Counted from the first letter of the stretch, positions 38,329-49,146 are shown. The stretch: 64,000 bases of DNA from Chitinophagaceae bacterium (GCA_025360525.1 JANYCA010000138.1:1-64000), one strand, 5' to 3'. A program made the numbers and translations. The notes: generated by a model from the sequence alone, not told the origin.

Positions 38329-39177
38329 ATGAAGACCCTGATACAAAAAATTCACCTGGACGGCAACCAATCCTTTGCCTGCAGAACTTACAAAACACCG
38401 CAGTTTGAAACCAACTGGCACAAGCATGAAGAATGCGAACTGATATTGATTACAGAAGGCCAGGGCACCATCATGGCGGGTGATTATGTTGGTGAATATT
38501 CAACCGGCGATATTTTTTACCTGGCAGCAAACCTGCCGCATTGGTTTCGCAAACAGCATCCAAAAACTATTGGTAGTGCAATCGTTGTACACTTTAGACA
38601 CGACCTGTTTGGTGAAACATTTTTAGCACTACCGGAAATGAAACCAGTCGATTCATTTCTAAAAAAAAATGATGGGATACAATTAGCGGAAAAAATAAAA
38701 CCATCCATTATTCAACTGATTCGTACAATTGAAACAGCCAAAGGATATCAACGAATAAACCTGTTATTGCAGGCGATACAACAAATTTGCAGTACAAACA
38801 ACCACCACATTTTAACCAGGGATTTCATATCGGTTAACAGCAATATTAACCCGGCAATTGAAAAGATAATTGATTTCTCTTTTAAACATTACCTGGAAGC
38901 ATTAACACTGGAACAGGTAGCGAAAATAGCAGGAATGAGTATCCCGACTTTTTGCAGATTTTTTAAAAAAAATATTAAGAAAACCTATTTTGATTTTTTA
39001 CAGGAGCTCAGGATCAGTCACGCATGCAAACTGCTGACTGACACCAACAAAGCTGTTCTGGAAATTTGTTACGAAAGCGGGTATAACAGCTGGGCACATT
39101 TTAGCAAACAATTTAAAAAGGTAAAGCAAATTACACCTTCAAAATATCGAAAAGAGTTTATGGAAAAGATAAAATAA
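38329..39177 (+). CDS. AraC-family regulator with cupin sensor domain, probable xylose regulator
   Basis: A 282-residue regulator. The N-terminal cupin half carries NWHKHEECELILITEGQGTIMAGDYVGEYSTGDIFYLAANLPHWF-type features (His pair, Gly loop) that bind a ligand such as a sugar. The C-terminal AraC domain (about residues 180-280) has two helix-turn-helix units: LTLEQVAKIAGMSIPTFCRFFKK and VLEICYESGYNSWAHFSKQFKKV, followed by ITPSKYRKEF. It is divergent from xylB with 165 bp between starts, the usual layout for a local activator. Xylose as ligand is inferred from position. Confidence 0.9.
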   Translation: MKTLIQKIHLDGNQSFACRTYKTPQFETNWHKHEECELILITEGQGTIMAGDYVGEYSTGDIFYLAANLPHWFRKQHPKTIGSAIVVHFRHDLFGETFLALPEMKPVDSFLKKNDGIQLAEKIKPSIIQLIRTIETAKGYQRINLLLQAIQQICSTNNHHILTRDFISVNSNINPAIEKIIDFSFKHYLEALTLEQVAKIAGMSIPTFCRFFKKNIKKTYFDFLQELRISHACKLLTDTNKAVLEICYESGYNSWAHFSKQFKKVKQITPSKYRKEFMEKIK

Positions 39178-39523
39178 TTTCTCTGGATGATACACAAAGG
39201 CATCCTAAAACTGATAACCCATCAATAGAACATAAAACATCAACGGCTGAATTAATTTTAGAAAAGTAAAACTGAGTTATTAATATGGTTAATGAATAGT
39301 TAAGTATCGATCGCTTCGATACCTTATCTAAAGGTAAATTTACTTTTATAAAGTTAGTAACTAAAAAAGGTGATAAATTTATCTTACTGCAACATTACTA
39401 ACCCAATAACGATTAAACCGGGCAGTTTCAAATTACACAGGATAACTTTGTAAAAGCATAACTTACAACAGCAATCAACTGAAATATTTGTCTTATAATT
39501 ATTAAAAATATTAAACAATTAAA
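39178..39523. other. Intergenic region with GTATCGA hairpin
   Basis: 346 AT-rich bases. GTATCGA-TCGCT-TCGATAC (39304-39322) is a perfect 7-bp hairpin without a T tract; it could be an operator or a weak terminator. No gene is supported. Confidence 0.45.
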
Positions 39524-40531
39524 ATGAAAAAATATCTTCTGGCGCTCACACTTTTTTCTATAACATTTGTCTCTACCTATGCCCAATCAAAAACCGGTTT
39601 GCATGTAATAAATACTTTTCACATTGCCAGTGCAGGTGGCTGGGACTATTTAGAAATTGGCCCCGTTAACGACTGGTTATATGTTAGCCACGGCACACAG
39701 GTAAATATCCTGAATAAAAAAAATGGTGACTCAGTCGGTATAATCGAAAACACTACCGGCATACATGGAATTGCTTTTGATGTAGCCAATGGAAAAGGCT
39801 ACACCAGTAATGGCCGGCTCAATAACGTGTATGTATTTGACATGCGCAGTAACAAAATATTGGCTACAATAGCTACTGGTCTGAATCCGGATGCGATTAT
39901 GTATGAACCTTTTTCTAAAAAAATAATTACCTGCAATGGACGCAGTAATAATTTAAGCATCATCGACCCACAACAAAATAAAACAACAGACAGTGTGAAT
40001 GTAGGTGGCAAACCAGAGACTGCTGTTAGCGATGGGGAGGGTAAAATTTTTGTAAACGTTGAAGATAAAAATGAAATTGTTGTTGTGGATGCCAATACAT
40101 TTAAGGTATTGAATCGTTGGAGCATTGCACCCGGAGAGAGCCCTACAGGATTGGCTTATGATGCAAAAACCAAACGCCTGTTTGCAGGCTGCGAAAAATT
40201 ACTGATGGTGATAGATGCAACCAACGGCAATGTGGTAGATAAATTAACCATTGGGGATGGATGCGATGGTGTAGCGTTTGATCCTGCTACACAAAATATA
40301 TTTACTTCCAATGGCGAAGGAACAATGACAGTAATTCATGAAGAAAGTGCGGAGAAATTTATTGTTGTTGAAAATATTGTTACAAAACAAGGTGCAAGAA
40401 CGATTGCATTGGACAAAGCCACCGGTCTGTTATATTTGCCAACAGCGAATTTTGAAGCAATGCAACCAGGTGAAAAAGGAAGACCAAAAATGAAGGCCGG
40501 TACCTTTCAAATCCTTGTAGTAGGTAAATAA
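39524..40531 (+). CDS. Exported YncE/YVTN-type beta-propeller protein
   Basis: A 335-residue protein with a signal peptide (MKKYLLALTLFSITFVSTYAQ). The mature part consists of repeated blades with the pattern V-x-x-I-D/N-x-x-x-x-x-V-x-x-I-x-x-G. Examples are VYVFDMRSNKILATIATGLNPDAIMYEP, LSIIDPQQNKTTDSVNVGGKPETAV and LMVIDATNGNVVDKLTIGDGCDGVAFDP. Such seven-bladed propellers are periplasmic and bind partners or DNA/metals; the specific role is unknown. No neighbouring gene suggests one. The proximity of a palindromic element (40539-40806) directly after the stop is worth noting. Confidence 0.85.
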   Translation: MKKYLLALTLFSITFVSTYAQSKTGLHVINTFHIASAGGWDYLEIGPVNDWLYVSHGTQVNILNKKNGDSVGIIENTTGIHGIAFDVANGKGYTSNGRLNNVYVFDMRSNKILATIATGLNPDAIMYEPFSKKIITCNGRSNNLSIIDPQQNKTTDSVNVGGKPETAVSDGEGKIFVNVEDKNEIVVVDANTFKVLNRWSIAPGESPTGLAYDAKTKRLFAGCEKLLMVIDATNGNVVDKLTIGDGCDGVAFDPATQNIFTSNGEGTMTVIHEESAEKFIVVENIVTKQGARTIALDKATGLLYLPTANFEAMQPGEKGRPKMKAGTFQILVVGK

Positions 40532-40538
40532 ATGTTAG

Positions 40539-40806
40539 AATTAGGCATTTAGTTCGCAAAGTATTTACTCTATTGTGTTAGACCCTATTTTCTTTTTTTT
40601 CTTGATAAAAAAAGAAACAAAAAAAATCAAGGCTCCGAATAAAAAGGCTGAAATTTTCAATATAAGCCTAAAATCAAGGAACTCGCCACCAGAGTAAAAA
40701 GCTTTGAAGTTTAAGCTGGCTCAAACAGCCTTGATTTCTTAACGGCTTACATTGAAAATTTCTAGCACTTTTTATTCGAGGCCACAATAGCCTTCATTTG
40801 CGAAGT
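40539..40806. repeat. Long palindromic repeat element, copy A (minus orientation relative to copy B)
   Basis: Its reverse complement matches 49147-49440 over nearly the whole length. Internal arms of about 45 bases (40636-40679 and 40729-40778) pair with each other: GAATAAAAAGG-CTGAAA and AATCAAGG at the ends match their reverse complement in the second arm. A short T/A-rich hairpin follows at one end. No reading frame is conserved between copies. It fills the 307 bp gap between the propeller gene and the efflux operon. Confidence 0.8.
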
Positions 40807-40838
40807 AAAAGCCTAATCCAAAAAAAGTAATTGTATTA

Positions 40839-42080
40839 ATGGTAAAAATTTTTATTGCGGCAAGTATTCTAATTGTGTGGTCTGTTAATGTAGAAGCACA
40901 ATCCAATCAGCTTCAATATTATATTGATATTGCTTTGCAGAACAGTCCTTTGTTGAAAGATTACCAAAACCAGGTAGTATTAAATAAGTATGATAGTTTG
41001 TTATTGAGGGCGGGATTTAAACCTCAGGTTTCCGGCAGTAGTGTCAATACTTATGCCCCTGTTATTAAAGGTTGGGGATATGATGCTGCTATTACTAACG
41101 GCGGTGCTGGTTTTGCATCACTGATTAGCGTAAATAAATTAATACAGAATAAAAAAAATACCGATGCACAATTTAATAATATCAATCTTCAAAGTCAGTC
41201 TATTTCAAATGCTGCCAGTATCTCCCAACAGGATTTAAAACGTACTATCATTTCTCAATATATAACAGCGGAGGGCAGCCTGCAGCAGTTAAATGTTAAC
41301 AAAGAAATCAGTGATCTGCTCATAAAAGAGGAAACAATTTTAAAAAAACTAACGCAGTCAAGTGTATATAAACAAGCTGATTATCTTACCTTTTTAATAA
41401 CCTTGCAGCAACAGGATTTATTGGTAAAGCAATTGAGCATTCAATACAAAAACGATCTGAACACACTTAAATACTATTGCGGTATTACAGATACATCAAC
41501 AGTTACACTACAAAGCCCCAACATTAGTGTTAATCCCCTGCCCGGCATAAGCAAGTCTGTTTTTTTTAAACAATTTGAAATTGATAGTTTAAAATTTACC
41601 AACAATAAAAAACTGGTCGACATCAACTACAGGCCAAAAGTAAACTTGTACGCTGATGCTGGATATAATTCTTCACTGACTTACAGGGCTTATAAAAACT
41701 TTGGAACCAGTTTTGGCTTTAGCCTTATTATGCCCATTTACGATGGCAAGCAAAAGCAACTGCAGTACAGCAAAATTGATGTGACGGAAAAAACAAGGGC
41801 AAGCTACCAGACTTTTTTTACCAGCCAGTACCAGCAGCAAATTACACAGCTTACCCGGCAATTAACTGCCACAGAAGATTTAATTATTGACATTAACAAC
41901 CAGTTAAAATATATACAGGCATTGATTGACGTAAACGTGAAGTTATTTGGGTCAGGCGAAATGAAAATAACGGATTATATCCTTACCTTGAATAACTTCA
42001 TTAACGCAAAAAACCTGATTACACAAAACAAAATCTCCCGCCTGCAAATCATCAACCAACTTAATTACTGGACCAAATAA
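40839..42080 (+). CDS. TolC-family outer-membrane efflux protein
   Basis: A 413-residue exported protein, first of three tightly spaced genes. After the signal peptide (to about VNVEAQ) comes the TolC pattern: two long coiled-coil halves, LQYYIDIALQNSPLLKDYQNQ and YRAYKNFGTSFGFSLIMPIYDGKQKQL. The latter has the typical beta-strand-turn sequence LxMPIYDGxxxxxQ that starts the second half. It should form the outer-membrane channel for the RND pump encoded downstream, 4 bp away from the adaptor gene. Cargo is unknown. Confidence 0.88.
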   Translation: MVKIFIAASILIVWSVNVEAQSNQLQYYIDIALQNSPLLKDYQNQVVLNKYDSLLLRAGFKPQVSGSSVNTYAPVIKGWGYDAAITNGGAGFASLISVNKLIQNKKNTDAQFNNINLQSQSISNAASISQQDLKRTIISQYITAEGSLQQLNVNKEISDLLIKEETILKKLTQSSVYKQADYLTFLITLQQQDLLVKQLSIQYKNDLNTLKYYCGITDTSTVTLQSPNISVNPLPGISKSVFFKQFEIDSLKFTNNKKLVDINYRPKVNLYADAGYNSSLTYRAYKNFGTSFGFSLIMPIYDGKQKQLQYSKIDVTEKTRASYQTFFTSQYQQQITQLTRQLTATEDLIIDINNQLKYIQALIDVNVKLFGSGEMKITDYILTLNNFINAKNLITQNKISRLQIINQLNYWTK

Positions 42081-42084
42081 AACC

Positions 42085-43005
42085 ATGCAAAAAATATTCA
42101 TATATTTCCTGTTGCCTTTATGCTTTGCATCCTGTAACAGTAAGAATAATGATGCTGAAAAGGATGTTATAATTAATGCAAAAACACCCGTTACGGTAAG
42201 CAGCATTAGTATAGAACCTATGTTACAATATGTGGAATTAAATGCCACTGCTGCTTTTTTGCAAACATGGATCGTAAGAGCTAATGCCACAGGGTATTTA
42301 AAATCTGCCAATGTACAACTGAATAAATATGTTAGCAATGGCCAGACATTGTATACTGTAAAAACAAAGGAAGCTCAAGGAATAGGAAATACCATCAGTA
42401 TTTTAGATTCTACTTTTAAGTTTACAGGCGTAAATAGCATTAAGGCAAATGGCAGCGGTTTTATTTCCCAAATTAATCACCAAAACGGCGACTATGTGCA
42501 GGATGGAGATCAACTGGCAATTATTACTGACACAAAAAGTTTTGTTTTTTTATTAGATATGCCTTATGAATTGAGACCATTTATTGTAAATAAAAAAAAC
42601 CTGGAAATGGTATTGCCAGACGGAGAAAAATTAGTTGGCACCATCACTGGTAATATGCCCGCCATGGATGCTGGTTCGCAAACACAGCGTATCATTTTGA
42701 AAGTTTCAGCCAGCCATACATTACCAGAAAACCTGATTGCAAAAGTAAGGGTTGTAAAATCGTTTAAGGGCAATGCCTATTCGTTGCCTAAAGCCGCGGT
42801 ATTAGCCGATGAAACCCAAAGTGAATTCTGGGTGATGAAAATGATGGGTGATACCATTGCCGCAAAAGTTCCAATAAAAAAAGGTATAGAAACGAGTGAT
42901 AGAATAGAAATACTGTCACCCTTTTTTACCGCATCCGACAAGATACTTGTATCAGGAAATTACGGATTAAGCGATACGGCTAAAGTTCAAATCATAAAAG
43001 AATAG
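42085..43005 (+). CDS. RND efflux periplasmic adaptor lipoprotein
   Basis: A 306-residue membrane-fusion protein. The lipobox CFASCNSK at residues 13-20 suggests a lipid anchor. The beta-barrel/lipoyl core is seen in ATGYLKSANVQLNKYVSNGQTLYTV and the mirrored NGSGFISQINHQNGDYVQDGDQLAII, with only a short hairpin between. The C-terminal part (SLPKAAVLADETQSEFWVM to the end) fits the membrane-proximal domain. It is short for the family. It sits 4 bp after the TolC gene and 3 bp before the pump gene, so the three form one operon. Confidence 0.9.
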   Translation: MQKIFIYFLLPLCFASCNSKNNDAEKDVIINAKTPVTVSSISIEPMLQYVELNATAAFLQTWIVRANATGYLKSANVQLNKYVSNGQTLYTVKTKEAQGIGNTISILDSTFKFTGVNSIKANGSGFISQINHQNGDYVQDGDQLAIITDTKSFVFLLDMPYELRPFIVNKKNLEMVLPDGEKLVGTITGNMPAMDAGSQTQRIILKVSASHTLPENLIAKVRVVKSFKGNAYSLPKAAVLADETQSEFWVMKMMGDTIAAKVPIKKGIETSDRIEILSPFFTASDKILVSGNYGLSDTAKVQIIKE

Positions 43006-43008
43006 CCG

Positions 43009-46000
43009 ATGCAAAAGGTATTTCTTTCCCATAAAAACCCATTAACAGTTGTATTGGTACTCATTATTATGGGCGGCCTGTTTTCCTATAGCAACATGCA
43101 GTCGTCTTTATTTCCTGAGATAACTTTTCCTAAAATAAAAATCATTGCCGAGGGAGGCCTTCAGCCTGTTGACAAAATGATGGTAAGCGTAACCAGGCCA
43201 CTGGAAAATGCCATCAAACAAATACCTGATTTAAAATCGCTCAGAAGCACCACCAGCAGGGGAAGCTGCGAAATTTCTGCTTTTATTGATTGGAAAGCGA
43301 ATGTAGATTTAAGCCAGCAACGGATTGAATCAAGAATAAGTGAGATACGAAATACACTGCCAGCCGACATTGCCATCTCAGTGGAAAAAATGAACCCTTC
43401 CATTTTACCGGTAATGGGCTATACATTGGAGAGCCATAATAAATCGGCTATAGAATTAAAACAGCTGGCGGTGTATACAATTAAACCGTTTTTAAGCCAG
43501 GTAGATGGCGTAGCTGAAATACGCATTATTGGAGGTAAAACAAAAGAGTACTCGTTGCTGCTAAACGCACAGAAAATGAGTTCGCTTTCTGTAACGCCGG
43601 ATGTAATTACTACTGCACTCAACTCAACTAATTTCATTAAGAGTAATGGCTACCTGGCCGATTACAGGTATTTATATTTGACCGTAACGGATGCCACTGT
43701 GCATTCAACCGATGATTTGCGAAATATAGTAATCAGCAATAACGGTAAACGGATTTTATACTTAAAAGATATTGCAACAATAGAGGTAACAGAGGCAGTA
43801 GAGTACACAAAGATAAATGCCAACGGTCATGATGCCATTTTAGTAGCAGTAATAAAGCAGCCCAACGCCAACCTGCTGACGGTATCGGCTGCAATGGAAG
43901 AAAAAATAAAAGGATTAAAATCAATTCTCCCCAATGGCGTAAGCATTCAGCCTTATTATGTTCAGGCAGATTTTGTAAAAGAGTCTATCAAAAGCGTAAA
44001 CGACAGTTTATGGATTGGACTATTGCTGGCTATTGTGGTAGCTATTCTATTTCTGCGTTCTGTAAGAGCAAGCACCACCATACTCATCATTATTCCGGTA
44101 ACATTAGGTTTAACGTTAATTGTATTGTATGCAATCGGCTACACTTTTAATATAATGACACTGGGTGCCATTGCTGCTGCCATTGGCTTAATAATAGATG
44201 ATGCCATTGTGGTAGTAGAACAAATTCACCGTACCCACGAAGAACACCCGGAAGAAACCAATTCAACCATAGTTCGCAAGGCCATCCATTATCTATTCCC
44301 GGCTATGGTGGGCTCATCTGTAAGTACCATTGTAATTTTTATTCCATTTATTTTAATGAGTGGTGTGGCAGGCGCCTATTTTAAAGTAATGACAGATACC
44401 ATGATTATTATACTGGTATGTTCCTTCTTTGTAACATGGATTGGGTTACCAGTTGTGTATTTATTATTAGGGAAACACAAAAAACATCATAAGAAAACAG
44501 CACCGGAAAACACTCCAGTTAACCATTTAAAACCAGCAAAAATTCACGTTGTAAAAAACCAGCAATGGGTTTCATTTTTTATAAGAAGGCCATACATAAG
44601 TTTATTGTTTGTAGCTGTATTGGCATGGTCGGTATATTTTATTCTTCCAAAATTAGAAACAGGTTTTTTACCCGAGATGGATGAAGGCAGCATAGTGCTT
44701 GATTACAATTCACCGCCAGGAACATCGCTGCAGGAAACAGACAGGATACTGAGAGAAGTGGAAAAATTAATCGCTAAAGTACCCGAGGTAGAAACCTACA
44801 GCAGGCGAACCGGCACCCAAATGGGATTCTTTATTACCGAACCAAACAGGGGCGATTATTTAATACAATTAAAAAAGAAAAGAAACAAAACAACTGAGCA
44901 GGTAATTAATGATATCCGCATTCAGATTGAAGCTACGCAACCTGCGCTGGTAATAGAATTCGGGCAGGTAATAGGCGATATGCTGGGAGATTTAACTGCC
45001 TCCGTGGAGCCGGTTGAAATAAAGGTTTTTGGAGACAACAACAAGAACTTACAAAGCCTTTCAAAACAAATTGCCGGCCTTGTGGAAAATGTACGAGGTA
45101 CTGCTGACGTAAAAGACGGGATTATTTTTGCCGGTCCATCCATCAGCATAGAACCGGATTATGCTAAGCTGGCCCAGTTTGGAATTACACCTGCTAATTT
45201 GCAATATCAATTGCAAACTTCACTGGAAGGAAATGTAACAGGAAATGTTTTTGAGAAGGAACAGGTCAATAACATTCGCATGCTTTACCCCGGCAGCAGA
45301 AAATTAAGCGTAGAAGATTTAAGCGGACTACAGATTTTTTTACCCTCAGGAAAGCTGCAGCCTGTTTCAACATTAGCAGCTATAAAAGTAAATGCCGGTG
45401 ATGTTGAAATACAGCGCCAGAATTTACAATCAATGGGTGTAATTACTGCAAGGCTGGATAACAGGGATTTGGGTAGCGCTATGAAAGAAATACAATCCGT
45501 TATTCAGTCAAAAATTAATTTGCCATTAGGATATCATATTGAATATGGCGGTGCTTACGCAGAACAACAACAATCGTTTAAAGAATTACTAATGATTTTA
45601 ATTACGGCAAGTTTATTGGTTTTTGGCGTAATACTTTTTTTGTTTAAAGAATTCAAAATAGCCATTACCATATTATTCCTTGCAGTGCTGGGTATTTCGG
45701 GGAGTTACCTTGCCCTTTACATAACAAACACAGCTTTAAATGTGGGCAGTTATACCGGCCTTATTATGATTGTTGGCATCATTGGTGAGAACGCCATTTT
45801 TACTTTTCTTCAGTTTAAAGATTCACTGTTACATAAATCGGTTGATGAATCAATTGTGTATTCAATTTCTACCCGGCTACGGCCAAAACTTATGACAGCA
45901 GTTGGCGCCATCATTGCTTTGCTTCCGCTGGCGCTAGGGATAGGAACAGGTGCACAGTTGCACCAGCCATTAGCCATTGCTGTAATTGGCGGTTTTATTA

Positions 46001-46086
46001 TTGCGTTGCCTTTACTGTTAATTGTATTGCCCAGTTTGTTGCGGATATTATATAAAAATTATCAACCGGTGGTGGAAGAAAAATAA
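43009..46086 (+). CDS. RND-family efflux pump (AcrB/CusA type)
   Basis: A 1025-residue inner-membrane antiporter, the usual length. Twelve helices are expected: the first at residues 10-30 (NPLTVVLVLIIMGGLFSYSN), a group near 330-480 and another from 850 on. Two large periplasmic loops lie between them. The proton relay in TM4 is intact as GAIAAAIGLIIDDAIVVVEQIH with two adjacent Asp residues, as in the drug-type (HAE-1) pumps; CusA-like metal pumps differ here. The substrate cannot be deduced. The gene ends 11 bp from the convergent fucosidase gene. Confidence 0.94.
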   Translation: MQKVFLSHKNPLTVVLVLIIMGGLFSYSNMQSSLFPEITFPKIKIIAEGGLQPVDKMMVSVTRPLENAIKQIPDLKSLRSTTSRGSCEISAFIDWKANVDLSQQRIESRISEIRNTLPADIAISVEKMNPSILPVMGYTLESHNKSAIELKQLAVYTIKPFLSQVDGVAEIRIIGGKTKEYSLLLNAQKMSSLSVTPDVITTALNSTNFIKSNGYLADYRYLYLTVTDATVHSTDDLRNIVISNNGKRILYLKDIATIEVTEAVEYTKINANGHDAILVAVIKQPNANLLTVSAAMEEKIKGLKSILPNGVSIQPYYVQADFVKESIKSVNDSLWIGLLLAIVVAILFLRSVRASTTILIIIPVTLGLTLIVLYAIGYTFNIMTLGAIAAAIGLIIDDAIVVVEQIHRTHEEHPEETNSTIVRKAIHYLFPAMVGSSVSTIVIFIPFILMSGVAGAYFKVMTDTMIIILVCSFFVTWIGLPVVYLLLGKHKKHHKKTAPENTPVNHLKPAKIHVVKNQQWVSFFIRRPYISLLFVAVLAWSVYFILPKLETGFLPEMDEGSIVLDYNSPPGTSLQETDRILREVEKLIAKVPEVETYSRRTGTQMGFFITEPNRGDYLIQLKKKRNKTTEQVINDIRIQIEATQPALVIEFGQVIGDMLGDLTASVEPVEIKVFGDNNKNLQSLSKQIAGLVENVRGTADVKDGIIFAGPSISIEPDYAKLAQFGITPANLQYQLQTSLEGNVTGNVFEKEQVNNIRMLYPGSRKLSVEDLSGLQIFLPSGKLQPVSTLAAIKVNAGDVEIQRQNLQSMGVITARLDNRDLGSAMKEIQSVIQSKINLPLGYHIEYGGAYAEQQQSFKELLMILITASLLVFGVILFLFKEFKIAITILFLAVLGISGSYLALYITNTALNVGSYTGLIMIVGIIGENAIFTFLQFKDSLLHKSVDESIVYSISTRLRPKLMTAVGAIIALLPLALGIGTGAQLHQPLAIAVIGGFIIALPLLLIVLPSLLRILYKNYQPVVEEK

Positions 46087-46097
46087 TTAAGTTTTTA

Positions 46098-48569
46098 TCA
46101 AAATTCAAATGTATAAATCTTGCCCGCTACAGTCGATAAATCATATTCGTATACCTTTTTTAAATCCGGCTCAGCAGGTGACGCAGTGTTTGCGATAACA
46201 GGTGCTTTTATTTGTAAAACTTCATAAAATGGATTTGGGTTACCAGCAGTAATTTTCTCAACCAATTGGGAGCCTTTCATAAACAACGATTGATAGCTTC
46301 TGATACGGCAGTTGCCGCCAAGGGTTGAGGTAATCACCAGTTTTTTCAATTGCCCGTTTTGCCAATCCATGTCAACAATAAAGCCACCACGGGCTTTCAG
46401 GCCATGCATCGATCCGTTTTGCCATTGATCCGGCAATGCAGGCAACACATGCACTGCGCCATCATGCGACTGCAACAACATCTCTGCAATGCCGGCAGTG
46501 CAGCCAAAATTGCCATCAATCTGGAATGGCGGATGTGCATCAAACAGGTTAGGATAAGTGCCCCCACCCTCCTTGTTTACACCGGTGGGTGTTAGCTGGT
46601 TGGTTATTAATTTATAAGCATGATTGCCATCGAGTAACCTGGCCCATACATTTACTTTCCATCCCATTGACCATCCGGTTGAAATATCACCCCGATGGAG
46701 CAAGGATGTTTTAGCAGCTTCAAACAGTTTAGGCGTGCGATACGGTGAAATTAAACTACCGGGATACAAGCCCCATAAATGAGAGATGTGGCGGTGTTTA
46801 TCGTCGGGATTATCCCAATCGTTAATCCACTCCTGCAACTGGTTAAATTTACCAATCTGCATCGGTGCCATACCGGCTGCTTTTATTTGCATGGTTTTAA
46901 TAAAAACCGCATCCACCCGCAATATTTTAGCAGCTTCAATAGTATTATTAAGTAAAGAATATACCAATTGATTATCCATCGTAGTACCTGCAGAAAGACT
47001 GTGGCCATCGTGTGCATTTTCAGGAGACGCCGACGGAGATACCAGCAGCCAACCGGTGTGGGGATCTCTATACAATACATCCACAAAAAACTGGCTGGCT
47101 CCCTTCATGGCCGGGTAGATGGCTTGCAGAAATTTTTTATCACCGTTAAATAAATATTTTTCCCACATATGCTGACATAACCAGGCACCACCGGTTGGCC
47201 ACAGGCCCCACGGACCGTCAATGGCGCCCGTTGCCCTAAAAATATCTGTGTTGTGGTGCAATACCCAGCCACGGGCACCATACATAATTTTAGCAGTGGA
47301 TTGACCACTCACGGCCAGGTCTTTTACCATCGAAACCAATGGCTCGTGCATTTCTGTTAACTGCGTAATTTCAGCAGGCCAGTAATTCATTTCCAGGTTA
47401 ATATTATCGGTGTATTTGCTGCCCCATGGGGGATCGGTATGAGGGTTCCAAAGACCTTGTAAATTAGCAGCCTGCCCGCCGGGCTGCGAACAACTGATCA
47501 GCAAATAGCGACCAAACTGAAAATACAAACTAACCAGTTGCGGATCGTTTCCATCTTTAAATTTAGCCAGTCGTATGTTGGTAGGTAGTTGGGTTGCATC
47601 GGTTTCACCAATATCGAAATAAACCCGGTTAAAATATTTCTGATAGGCTTTAATGTGTTGGTTTAATAAACCGTCATACGCTTTTTGTTGCGCCTTTTTG
47701 TTTAATTCAATTGCTTTGGCAGCAATAATTTTGGCGGAGCTAATTGAATCAGCAATCATGCTGCGATAATTCTTAAAGTTGGTCACCATCGATAAATAGA
47801 TAACCGCACTATTGGCAGATTGTATACTGATACTGCCGTCATGTGCCAGAACAGTTCCTCCGCTGTTTTGTATCTGCATATTAACTGCTACTTGAATCAC
47901 ACCGGGCAAGCCACTGTGTTCAGGCCCTATGGCAGACAAAGTCAATGCATTGTTCCCGGTAACGGTGAGTTTTGCCTTTTGCGGCGTTGTTAGGCTGGCT
48001 GAAAAATTGACTTTACCGGGTTGGTTTGCTGTTAACTTCACAATGATAACCTGATCGTTGAAAGAAGCAAAACAAGTTCTTGTATAATGCACACCATCCA
48101 CTTCATAAGTAGTGGTTGAAACTGCTTTCGCAATGTCCAGCTCCCGTCGTAAATTCTTATACTGCTCGTGTCCTTTAAAATCAAGGTGTAAATCTCCTAC
48201 AGGCTGATAATTTACGCCATGTACTTTTTCGGCAATAAAATTTGCGGCATACTTATCTGCTTCGCCATACTTGCCGGCTGTAATCATTCGCCTCATGGTA
48301 TCCAAAGCTTTCGGGCCAGCATGGTTGTTGTAATTGGTATACGGACTGCCAGACCAAAACTCATCGTGGTTTAATTGCAGGTGTTCCTTTCCCGGAATGC
48401 CAAATACCATGGCACCAATATGGCCGTTGCCGATGGGCAAGGCTTCTTCCCAAACGCTTGCAGGTTGATCATACCAAAGCTTCATAGGATTTTTATCAGG
48501 CCCCTGGCCAAAGCTATTTACTTGACATAATATGAAGTACAGTAAAAAACAGCGTAGCCTTTTTTTCAT
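46098..48569 (-). CDS. Glycoside hydrolase family 95 (alpha-L-fucosidase type)
   Basis: An 823-residue exported enzyme with a signal peptide ([22 protein letters not shown]). The N-terminal GH95 domain begins [27 protein letters not shown] and contains [15 protein letters not shown]. The (alpha/alpha)6 catalytic domain has [20 protein letters not shown] followed by [10 protein letters not shown], holding the two Asn that activate water. VSPSASPEN gives the catalytic Glu, and [20 protein letters not shown] gives the Asp near the end. Known members are inverting 1,2-alpha-L-fucosidases or alpha-L-galactosidases. It is not in a polysaccharide utilisation locus, having no SusC/D pair beside it, which makes the substrate source unclear. 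Confidence 0.94.
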   Translation of the reverse strand: MKKRLRCFLLYFILCQVNSFGQGPDKNPMKLWYDQPASVWEEALPIGNGHIGAMVFGIPGKEHLQLNHDEFWSGSPYTNYNNHAGPKALDTMRRMITAGKYGEADKYAANFIAEKVHGVNYQPVGDLHLDFKGHEQYKNLRRELDIAKAVSTTTYEVDGVHYTRTCFASFNDQVIIVKLTANQPGKVNFSASLTTPQKAKLTVTGNNALTLSAIGPEHSGLPGVIQVAVNMQIQNSGGTVLAHDGSISIQSANSAVIYLSMVTNFKNYRSMIADSISSAKIIAAKAIELNKKAQQKAYDGLLNQHIKAYQKYFNRVYFDIGETDATQLPTNIRLAKFKDGNDPQLVSLYFQFGRYLLISCSQPGGQAANLQGLWNPHTDPPWGSKYTDNINLEMNYWPAEITQLTEMHEPLVSMVKDLAVSGQSTAKIMYGARGWVLHHNTDIFRATGAIDGPWGLWPTGGAWLCQHMWEKYLFNGDKKFLQAIYPAMKGASQFFVDVLYRDPHTGWLLVSPSASPENAHDGHSLSAGTTMDNQLVYSLLNNTIEAAKILRVDAVFIKTMQIKAAGMAPMQIGKFNQLQEWINDWDNPDDKHRHISHLWGLYPGSLISPYRTPKLFEAAKTSLLHRGDISTGWSMGWKVNVWARLLDGNHAYKLITNQLTPTGVNKEGGGTYPNLFDAHPPFQIDGNFGCTAGIAEMLLQSHDGAVHVLPALPDQWQNGSMHGLKARGGFIVDMDWQNGQLKKLVITSTLGGNCRIRSYQSLFMKGSQLVEKITAGNPNPFYEVLQIKAPVIANTASPAEPDLKKVYEYDLSTVAGKIYTFEF

Positions 48570-48672
48570 TGCCCGTAATATTTAAATGAAGTAGTAAATA
48601 TAGATTAGTTTTCACTTTAATAATTTTACGGTTTGTCCATTTTAAAAGAATATCTATAAAAAAAATATTACC

Positions 48673-49095
48673 ATGCCCAACTGGTTGCTTTACTCATTGG
48701 TCTCCGCTTTTTTTGCAGCGCTTACCGCCATATTTGCCAAGGCCGGTTTAAAGGAAGTAAATTCAGATTTGGCAACAGCCATTCGAACCGGTATAATCTT
48801 ATTAATAACCTGGGGCATTGTATTGGTAAAAGGCAATGCAGGTGGTATCAATAATTTAAGTAAAAACAACTGGCTGTTTCTTACCTTATCTGCAATTGCA
48901 ACCGGCTTATCCTGGCTGTTTTATTACAAGGCATTGCAATTGGGCAAAGTATCCGAAGTATCCGCTATTGATAAAGGCAGCATTGTATTTACTATTTTAC
49001 TTTCCTTTCTTTTTTTGAAAGAACCAATGACGCCCAAATTATTAATTGGTGCCGGATTGGTGTTTGCAGGTATGCTGGTAATTGTTTGGAAGTAA
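48673..49095 (+). CDS. Single-domain EamA/DMT-family membrane protein
   Basis: A 140-residue protein with five membrane helices, one EamA domain instead of the usual two in tandem. The N-terminal motif LLYSLVSAFFAALTAIFAKAGLKEVNSDLATAIRT and the C-terminal FLFLKEPMTPKLLIGAGLVFAGMLVIVWK are the hallmark halves, with the conserved Lys-Glu-Pro. Such short forms are thought to work as dimers, like small multidrug resistance or chromate-type proteins. No substrate can be named. It stands alone between the fucosidase gene and palindromic element B. Confidence 0.88.
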   Translation: MPNWLLYSLVSAFFAALTAIFAKAGLKEVNSDLATAIRTGIILLITWGIVLVKGNAGGINNLSKNNWLFLTLSAIATGLSWLFYYKALQLGKVSEVSAIDKGSIVFTILLSFLFLKEPMTPKLLIGAGLVFAGMLVIVWK

Positions 49096-49146
49096 ATTCA
49101 ACTGATTGTAATACTGAAAAATAATTTTAAAGAAACAGGTGCATTG

